Origin: an uncultured Lachnospiraceae bacterium
GTDB lineage: Bacteria > Bacillota > Clostridia > Lachnospirales > Lachnospiraceae
DNA length: 64,000 bases
Reading direction: 5' to 3'
Assembly: GCA_910585635.1 (NCBI GenBank)
Contig: CAJUFE010000020.1
Location: forward strand, 12,620-76,619
Both the position numbers and the translations under genes were made by a program. Under the pieces are notes generated by a model that was given only the letters and a program-made list of their open reading frames with translations, did not search any database and was not told the origin of the DNA. This document shows, piece after piece, positions 58,231 to 64,000 of the stretch. Positions within the stretch are counted from its first letter, which is position 1, and the number at the start of each line of letters is the position of its first letter.

Positions 58231-60223
58231 TCCCCACCTGATACACCAGGACCGCCATAGCCCAGGCCACCGCCAGCTGGAACAGGACCATCCCAGCCGT
58301 CCACCGCCTGGAGCCGGTCTCCCGCCTGATCGTCCCGATCGCCGCCACACAAGGCGTGTACAGCAGGCAGAAGATCATCAGCGCATAGGCGTTGACGCCG
58401 CCAAAGCCGCCGGCTGCCAGGCTCTGCATCAGCATCCCCTGCCCCTGGACCGAATTGATGTTCCCGATCCCATAGAGCACGGAGAAGCTGGAGACCACCA
58501 CCTCTTTTGCCGACAGACCGGAGATCAGCGCCACCGCGATCTGCCACTGCCCCAGCCCTGCCGGAGCCAAAAGCGGCGTGAGGATGCGTCCGCAGATCGC
58601 CGCAAAGCTCTCAGACACCTCCTGCACAAAACCGCCGGGACCTACGTTCAGCACGAACCACAGGATGATCGAAGCCAGAAAGATGGTGGTCCCCGCCTTG
58701 GTCAGGTAATCCTTTACCTTGTCCCACACATAGATCGCTACCGTGCGGGCGTTGGGGGACTTATACTCCGGCAGCTCGATCATCAAGCCATTATCCCCGG
58801 TAGGGCCGGACAGCTCATTCACCGCAAACGCGATCAAGATCGCCATGACCAGCCCGATCAGATACAGGGAGTAGGCTACTAAGAGCGCCTGCTCCGGAAA
58901 GAACATATCCGCAAAAAGAACATAGATCGGCAGCCTGGCCGAGCAGGACATGAACGGCGTGATCAAGATCGTCCGCCGACGGTCCCTGGGGCTCTCTAAG
59001 GCTCTGGTGGCCATCACAGCCGGCACCGTACAGCCAAAGCCTAGGAGCATGGGCAGGAAAGCCCGCCCGGACAGCCCCACCATGCCCATGGTCTCGTTCA
59101 TCACATAGGCCACCCGGGACATATAGCCGCTGTCCTCTAAAAAGGCCAGCGCCAGGAACAGGATAAAGATGTTGGGCAAAAAGGTCAGTATCCCGCCCAC
59201 CCCGGCGATGATCCCGTCCACCAGCAGGGAGATCATCCAGGAAGCCACATGGATATGCTGCAGGAATGCCAATACGGCGGCCGAGAACAGGTCCAGCCCT
59301 TCCTCGAAGTAGCCTTTTAAAAAGTCTCCTACCGTAAAGGTCAGGAAGAACACCAGCGCCATGATCCCTAAAAAGATCGGGATCCCCAGGACGGGGTGGC
59401 ACAGATAGCGGTCTACGCGGTCCGTCCAGGCGGACTTTTCCTCCTTATTGAACAGGCATTCCTCCACCACCGCTTCGATATAGTCATACTTTTCATTGAT
59501 GATCTGCTTGCTGTAGTTCTTATCCACGATGTTGTTCACATCCACCGGATGGTCTTCGGCCACCATCTCGTCATACTCCAAAAGCTTGACCGCATGCCAG
59601 CGCAGGTTATCCATCTCGCCGTAATGCGCCTTTAAGACCGTCTCCACCTTCTCGATCTTCGCCTCCAGCCCGGGACTGTAGCGCATCACAGTCCCGTGAG
59701 GCCCTTCCTCATAGTGGTGGACCACCGCGTGCATCAGCACATCCAGACCTGTCCGCTTTCTGGCCGATACCGGTACGATCGGGATCTCGCCCAGCATCTC
59801 CGGCAGGCGGTGCAGGTCGATCTCCATCCCCCGCTCCTCCACGATATCGATCATGTTCAGCGCCAAGATCACCGGCCGCTTCAGCTCCAAAAGCTGCAGG
59901 GTCAGGTACAGGTTCCGCTCCAGGGAGGAGGCGTCCACCACATTGACGATCACGTCCACTTCCCTGTCCTCGATGCATTTCCTGGTCACCTTCTCCTCGA
60001 TGGTGTAGGAGCTGAGGCTGTAGATGCCCGGCAGGTCGATCACCTTGATGGGCCTCCCCTTGTAGCTGGTCTCTCCCTCTACCCGCTCCACGGTCACACC
60101 GGGCCAGTTAGCCACCTTCAGCTTCGCGCCGGTAAAGGCGTTGAACAAGGTGGTCTTCCCGCAGTTGGGGTTCCCCACAAAGCCTACACGGATGGGGTCT
60201 TTTCTCTCTTCGATACTGCTCAT
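58214..60223 (-). CDS. feoB: Ferrous iron transporter FeoB
   Basis: A 669-residue iron(II) transporter. The G domain has G1 GNPNCGKT (17-24), G3 DLPG, G4 NMID and G5 SARKRTG, then the GDI helices, and the polytopic core with two Gate motifs: CTVPAVMATRAL with FMSCSARLPIYVLF, and the late LYTPCVAAIGTI. It follows feoA by 17 bp. The stop codon lies in the first unit of a 19-bp repeat. Confidence 0.97.
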   Translation of the reverse strand: MSSIEERKDPIRVGFVGNPNCGKTTLFNAFTGAKLKVANWPGVTVERVEGETSYKGRPIKVIDLPGIYSLSSYTIEEKVTRKCIEDREVDVIVNVVDASSLERNLYLTLQLLELKRPVILALNMIDIVEERGMEIDLHRLPEMLGEIPIVPVSARKRTGLDVLMHAVVHHYEEGPHGTVMRYSPGLEAKIEKVETVLKAHYGEMDNLRWHAVKLLEYDEMVAEDHPVDVNNIVDKNYSKQIINEKYDYIEAVVEECLFNKEEKSAWTDRVDRYLCHPVLGIPIFLGIMALVFFLTFTVGDFLKGYFEEGLDLFSAAVLAFLQHIHVASWMISLLVDGIIAGVGGILTFLPNIFILFLALAFLEDSGYMSRVAYVMNETMGMVGLSGRAFLPMLLGFGCTVPAVMATRALESPRDRRRTILITPFMSCSARLPIYVLFADMFFPEQALLVAYSLYLIGLVMAILIAFAVNELSGPTGDNGLMIELPEYKSPNARTVAIYVWDKVKDYLTKAGTTIFLASIILWFVLNVGPGGFVQEVSESFAAICGRILTPLLAPAGLGQWQIAVALISGLSAKEVVVSSFSVLYGIGNINSVQGQGMLMQSLAAGGFGGVNAYALMIFCLLYTPCVAAIGTIRRETGSRRWTAGMVLFQLAVAWAMAVLVYQVGSLLAA

Positions 60224-60240
60224 AGCTCAAGCCCCCTTCC

Positions 60241-60663
60241 TTATCTCCCTTTTTTCGGCGCGCCGTCTGTATACCTGCCGGCTCCCGCGATCCGGGCTCC
60301 GGCCCCATGGCCGATCCTGGTTCCGGCCCCATCGCCGACCCGGGCTCCGGTCTCTTCGCCGATCCTGGCTCCGGCCCCATCGCCGACCCGGGTTCCGGCC
60401 CCATCGCCGACCCGGATTCCGGCCCCATCGCCGATCCGGCCATGCCCGGCCGTCACCTCGATCCCCTCCGCGATCGCCCGCCCCAGTGCGAGACGGGTCC
60501 CCCGGACCTTGATGATCACAGAACCGCTCTTCTTTTTATTTAAGACCGTCACCTGGGTCTTTTCATTGACCCCCAGAGCCTCCAGCCTGCGCCCGATCGC
60601 CTCCGCCACCAGGATGCTCCTTACATGGTATGACTCCCCTTTTTCACATTCATTCAATTTCAT
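60241..60663 (-). CDS. feoA: FeoA protein with minisatellite tail
   Basis: Residues 1-75 are a standard FeoA SH3-like domain (YHVRSILVAEAIGRRLEALGVNEKT-type, split at 25, and ALGRAIAEGIEV), which supports FeoB. The next ~65 residues are a repeat of (R/T)(I/V)GDGAG(T/A) encoded by six 24-bp units, then a basic end. The tail has no counterpart in other FeoA proteins and should be disordered or beta-solenoid-like. It is first in feoAB with its own promoter. Confidence 0.9.
   Translation of the reverse strand: MKLNECEKGESYHVRSILVAEAIGRRLEALGVNEKTQVTVLNKKKSGSVIIKVRGTRLALGRAIAEGIEVTAGHGRIGDGAGIRVGDGAGTRVGDGAGARIGEETGARVGDGAGTRIGHGAGARIAGAGRYTDGAPKKGR
60288..60431. repeat. 24-bp minisatellite in the feoA 3' end
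   Basis: Six in-frame 24-bp units (CGACCCGGGTTCCGGCCCCA plus TCGC) from 60288, differing at a few positions, all preserving the frame. Confidence 0.95.
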
Positions 60664-60703
60664 CGTCTCATGCTCCGATCGCTCTGTGTTTTAAAGCATT
60701 ACT

Positions 60704-60732
60704 ATTGTAAGCTTATTGAGGATGAATGTCAA
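60704..60732 (-). promoter_or_regulatory. Sigma-A promoter of feoAB
   Basis: Minus strand TTGACA (60727-60732), 17 bp, TACAAT (60704-60709), 40 bp before feoA. No clear Fur or IdeR box was seen. Confidence 0.88.
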
Positions 60733-60768
60733 TAACAGCCATCCGCCACAGAGCGCCCGGAGGCCCGA

Positions 60769-60880
60769 TGGCGTTACTTTTCACACCCACGCCAGCTGTT
60801 GGATAGGTGCAGGAGCATTGCCGGCCACCCGTCCGCATCCGGAGGCCCGGTCCCCCACGGGGACACGCTCTCGCCCCATG
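60769..60880. repeat. Modular repeat, outer-module copy
   Basis: Starts GCGTTACTTTTCACACCCAC and matches the complement of 37950-38013 over about 65 bp. It then ends with a remnant of the palindromic module (ACGCTCTCGCCCC). It lies between feoA and the uvrB 3' end. Confidence 0.8.
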
Positions 60881-60903
60881 AGACATATGGCACAAAAGCC
60901 CAG

Positions 60904-62901
60904 TCACTCCAGCTCCAGAAGCATCTTCTTGACCTCCACCATCCGGTCACGCAGCCTGGCCGCCTCCTCGAAGTTCAATTCCGCGGCGGCCTGGCGCATC
61001 TTCTTGGTCAGCTCCCTGGCCAGCTTCTCCAGCTCCTGCTGATCCATAGACTCCAGATCCTTGTCCATATCCTTCTCTCTGGCCTCTGCGGCCTTAGAGA
61101 TGGAGATCAGCTCCCGCACCGCCTTCTGGATCGTGGTGGGCGTGATGCCATGCTCCGCATTGTACTGCTGCTGGATCCTCCGGCGCCGTTCGGTCTCATC
61201 GATGGCATGGCGCATGGAATCGGTGATCGTATCCGCGTACATGATCACATGGCCCTCCGAATTCCTGGCCGCACGGCCTATAGTCTGGATCAGAGAGGTC
61301 TCCGACCGCAAAAAGCCTTCCTTATCCGCATCCAGGATCGCCACCAAGGTGATCTCCGGGATATCCAGGCCCTCCCGCAAAAGGTTGATCCCCACCAGCA
61401 CGTCGAATACATCCATACGCATATCCCGGATGATCTCCGCCCGCTCTAAGGTATCGATATCCGAATGGAGATATTTCACCCGGATGCCCACCTCCCGCAT
61501 ATAATCGGTCAGATCCTCCGCCATCCGCTTGGTCAGGGTGGTGATCAGCACCTTGTGATGACCTTCCACCTCCTTATTGACCTCGCCTACCAGGTCGTCG
61601 ATCTGCCCTTCCACCGGCCGCACCGAGATCTCCGGGTCCAAAAGGCCCGTAGGCCGGATGATCTGCTCCGTCCGCAGCAGCTCATGCTCCTCCTCATAAA
61701 CCGAGGGGGTGGCCGAGACAAAGAGCATCTGATCGATCTTGCTCTCAAACTCCGTGAAGTTTAAGGGCCGGTTATCCAGGGCGGAGGGCAGACGGAACCC
61801 GTACTCCACCAAGGTGGTCTTCCTGGAACGGTCTCCCGCGTACATCCCCCGGACCTGGGGCAGGGTGATATGGGACTCGTCGATGATGATCAGGAAATCA
61901 TCGGGGAAATAATCGATCAGTGTGCAGGGCGGCTCCCCCGGCGCAGACCCTACCAGATGGCGGGAATAGTTCTCGATGCCGGAGCAAAAGCCTGTCTCCC
62001 GCATCATCTCCACGTCAAAATTCGTCCGCTCCGCGATCCGCTGGGCCTCCAAAAGCTTGTCCTCGCTCTTAAAATAGGCCACCTGGGCCTTCATCTCCTC
62101 TAAGATGTTCTCCGTGGCGGTCATCATCTTATCCTTAGCCACCACATAGTGGGAAGCCGGAAAGATCGCCACATGGCCCAGCTGGGCCTTCACCTCCCCG
62201 GTCACCGTGTCCACCTCGCTGATCCGGTCCACCTCATCCCCAAAGAACTCCACCCGGTAAGCCTCATTCCCCGAATAGGCCGGGAAGATCTCCACGATAT
62301 CCCCCCGCACCCGGAAGGTCCCCCGGTGGAAATCCATATCATTGCGGGTATACTGGATATCGATCAGCTTCTCGATCACCTCATCCCGGTCCTTGACCAT
62401 CCCCGGCCGCAGGGAGATCACCATCTCCTTATAATCGATCGGGCTGCCCAGGCCGTAGATGCAGGAAACGGAGGCCACGATCACCACGTCGCTCCGCTCC
62501 GACAGCGCCGCCGTAGCCGAATGGCGCAGCTTGTCGATCTCGTCATTGATGGAGGAGTCTTTCTCGATGTAGGTGTCGGTAGAGGGGACGTAGGCTTCTG
62601 GTTGATAGTAGTCGTAGTAGGACACAAAATATTCTACCGCATTCTCTGGGAAAAATTCCTTGAACTCGCCGTACAGCTGGGCAGCAAGGGTCTTATTGTG
62701 CGCTATTACCAAAGTCGGCTTGTTAAGCTGTGCGATCACGTTGGCCATGGTAAAGGTCTTGCCGGAACCCGTAACCCCCAGTAAAGTCTGGAATTGGTTG
62801 CCTTCCTTGAAGCCTTTGACCAGAGCTTCTATGGCCTGGGGCTGGTCGCCGGTGGGCTTGTATTCCGAGTGGAGTTGAAAGATTTTTTGTTCACTTTGCA
62901 C
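60904..62901 (-). CDS. uvrB: Excinuclease ABC subunit B
   Basis: A 665-residue helicase-like damage-recognition protein. Motif I GVTGSGKT, the beta-hairpin region SYYDYYQPEAYVPSTDTYIEK (in two parts), SVSCIYGLG, helicase motifs including DESH and QTIGRAARN, and a C-terminal UVR motif that binds UvrC (LNFEEAARLRDRMVEVKKML). GTG at 62901 was chosen: GGAGG lies 8 nt upstream and the length is typical. No uvrA lies immediately downstream. A LexA-like box is 243 bp upstream. Confidence 0.97.
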   Translation of the reverse strand: MQSEQKIFQLHSEYKPTGDQPQAIEALVKGFKEGNQFQTLLGVTGSGKTFTMANVIAQLNKPTLVIAHNKTLAAQLYGEFKEFFPENAVEYFVSYYDYYQPEAYVPSTDTYIEKDSSINDEIDKLRHSATAALSERSDVVIVASVSCIYGLGSPIDYKEMVISLRPGMVKDRDEVIEKLIDIQYTRNDMDFHRGTFRVRGDIVEIFPAYSGNEAYRVEFFGDEVDRISEVDTVTGEVKAQLGHVAIFPASHYVVAKDKMMTATENILEEMKAQVAYFKSEDKLLEAQRIAERTNFDVEMMRETGFCSGIENYSRHLVGSAPGEPPCTLIDYFPDDFLIIIDESHITLPQVRGMYAGDRSRKTTLVEYGFRLPSALDNRPLNFTEFESKIDQMLFVSATPSVYEEEHELLRTEQIIRPTGLLDPEISVRPVEGQIDDLVGEVNKEVEGHHKVLITTLTKRMAEDLTDYMREVGIRVKYLHSDIDTLERAEIIRDMRMDVFDVLVGINLLREGLDIPEITLVAILDADKEGFLRSETSLIQTIGRAARNSEGHVIMYADTITDSMRHAIDETERRRRIQQQYNAEHGITPTTIQKAVRELISISKAAEAREKDMDKDLESMDQQELEKLARELTKKMRQAAAELNFEEAARLRDRMVEVKKMLLELE

Positions 62902-63143
62902 AAAAGCCACCTCCAAAATTCATAGTAAAAAAGGATGCGTATATGCCACAAATCCGTCAAGGAACTTTTTATTTTCGTCGCAGCTTTTACTCGGATCAGA
63001 AAAAAGCAGGTCCACGACGGATCCTGTTCACGATCTGCTGTTTTTGCAACTCAATACACCGCCGTGATCCCATATGGACTTTAGCCGCACTAAAAAGCTT
63101 TTTTATCTTACCACAGATCGGTAGCTTTGTATAGATGCGGAAT

Positions 63144-63156
63144 CGAACTTTTGTTC
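63144..63156. promoter_or_regulatory. LexA (DinR)-type SOS box
   Basis: CGAAC, four bases, GTTC (63144-63156) fits the Firmicute CGAACnnnnGTTCG consensus except for the last base. It lies upstream of uvrB, a standard SOS gene. The region 62902-63143 has no gene; a possible -10 (TAAGAT) is near 63110 on the minus strand. Confidence 0.6.
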
Positions 63157-63262
63157 TTTTTGTCCTTTCTCCTAGGTTCCTTCATAGGTGATGATGGAGA
63201 CCGCCTCCGCATAGGCCCCGTATTCCCACAGCTTTTCAAGCTCCGTCATACGTTTTCTGTTT

Positions 63263-63715
63263 TCATTCTTTCTTTTTACCTTTCCCGATGATGCCCTGGA
63301 AAGCTGCCATTGCAGTAGACACAAAGCGTGCCGGCAGTTCCTCCGGAGCGCAGACCAGACTTTCGGGTACATGATCCCAAAGCAGGAGATGACGGAACCG
63401 GTAAAAGATCACTTTGTCTATCGTGATGATCTCCGGTCCATATTCCGGCCCTCTCCAGATACCGTCAAAGGTAAGCTGTGCGCCATATCCGTGGAGAAGG
63501 TCTGCCATATGATAGGACATATATTGGTTCCTGCCACTCCCCTGGTACAGGCCCCACTTGCCAGCCGCCGTGATCATGAAAAGCTGCGTTACCTGAATGC
63601 CGGTAAATACCGCCAGATCATACTGCCCCTGGCACACAGGTATCTTAAGCTGGGGAATTGGCTGTTTCCATTTATTCTTCCTTGTGTATTTTTCCCAGAT
63701 ATCCCGCTTTGTCAA
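63263..63715 (-). CDS. Hypothetical protein
   Basis: A 150-residue reading frame I do not recognise. It is rich in aromatic residues (YQGSGRNQYMSYHMADLLHG, IWRGPEYGPEIITIDKVIFY), with a Lys-rich end and no signal peptide or clear TM helix. The start at 63715 would be TTG without a ribosome binding site, so the gene may begin elsewhere or be a decayed fragment. Confidence 0.4.
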   Translation of the reverse strand: MTKRDIWEKYTRKNKWKQPIPQLKIPVCQGQYDLAVFTGIQVTQLFMITAAGKWGLYQGSGRNQYMSYHMADLLHGYGAQLTFDGIWRGPEYGPEIITIDKVIFYRFRHLLLWDHVPESLVCAPEELPARFVSTAMAAFQGIIGKGKKKE

Positions 63716-63791
63716 GAGATCTCTGGGGATCCAGCCTCGCAGGTTCGGATCCCGGAATGATCAGCGGGCAAAATCCAGATCATTTAAAAGA

Positions 63792-64000
63792 TCAGATCAG
63801 TCTGTAATTTTTTGATACTTTCAATCCCAAACATGATGCAGAAATATATACTTTATGCTTCCATTCTCTTTCCTGTAAATAGTCCTTATCGTGCATACTG
63901 ATGATATGGTCTGTTATCTCTGTATATGGAGCTATCTTTTTCGCGATACGGACCAATTTATGATATATCCTGGTCAGACACTCCGGTCTTGCAATATATC
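63792..64000 (-). CDS. Partial hypothetical protein at the window edge
   Basis: A frame open from the window edge for 68 residues to a TGA at 63792. The visible part is basic and helical (CLTRIYHKLVRIAKKIAPYT, HDKDYLQEREWKHKVYISAS). No family recognised. Its base composition is clearly AT-richer than the rest of the window. Confidence 0.4.
   Translation of the reverse strand, partial: YIARPECLTRIYHKLVRIAKKIAPYTEITDHIISMHDKDYLQEREWKHKVYISASCLGLKVSKNYRLI

Noticed and set aside
60108..60443. Repeat-rich frame MAGSAMGPE... opposite phase to feoA
   Set aside because: It is an alternate frame of the 24-bp array and runs into feoB; the FeoA domain fixes the real frame.

Overview
The window looks like a chromosomal stretch of a spore-forming, GC-rich member of the Clostridia, most likely Lachnospiraceae. 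This is inferred from sporulation genes (sigG, gpr, spoIIP, a GerM-domain lipoprotein), the Firmicute gene order comEC-holA-rpsT-gpr-spoIIP-lepA-hemW-hrcA-grpE-dnaK-dnaJ, strong AGGAGG ribosome binding sites, a perfect CIRCE operator, and families common in Lachnospiraceae (3D-domain secreted proteins, DUF5688, zinc-ribbon membrane proteins). No 16S or other taxonomic marker is present, so the genus is not assigned.

Layout. 0-2.3 kb: a two-gene ATPase plus TOPRIM module resembling OLD/PARIS-type phage defence, next to a perfect 28-bp inverted repeat. 2.4-3.8 kb: sigG and a small membrane protein. 4-9.4 kb: hrcA-grpE-dnaK-dnaJ under a CIRCE-controlled promoter. 9.4-18.7 kb: a probable sulfur-amino-acid unit. 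A sigma-54 activator gene is flanked by two sigma-54 promoters, each with its own cluster of GACCA-type upstream sites. One promoter drives an L-cysteine desulfidase. The other drives a C-S lyase, a DAACS (TcyP-like) transporter, RidA, a CoA-disulfide reductase/rhodanese and a glutaredoxin-like protein. 18.8-21.4 kb: two paralogous secreted 3D-domain proteins separated by a repetitive pyrimidine-rich tract. 21.4-32.4 kb: hemW, lepA, spoIIP, gpr, rpsT, holA and comEC, with a relic iron-alcohol-dehydrogenase fragment coupled to holA. The 9.4-21.4 kb block therefore splits the classic hemW-hrcA junction.

32.4-42.5 kb: GerM lipoprotein, orphan histidine kinase, DegV, ABC exporter, zinc-ribbon protein, YhcH-like cupin, a MATE exporter behind a structured leader ending in an intrinsic terminator, and a membrane-anchored lipase-like hydrolase. 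42.6-49.3 kb: a DctPQM TRAP transporter, a divergent cupin protein and a YesM/YesN-type two-component system with a probable target site at dctP. 49.3-54.1 kb: LysR regulator, a truncated metY pseudogene, a second PatB-type lyase, TetR-DegV and tRNA-Arg(CCG). 54.2-64 kb: a secreted ComEC-like metallo-hydrolase, a DUF5688 protein behind a long leader, a two-subunit ThrE exporter, FeoAB, uvrB with a LexA-like box, and two unrecognised genes entering an AT-richer edge.

Two features recur across the window. One is a modular palindromic non-coding repeat (about 200 bp when full) in at least six intergenic places. The other is minisatellites, several of them in frame inside genes (comEC, feoA) or running over a stop codon (feoB).
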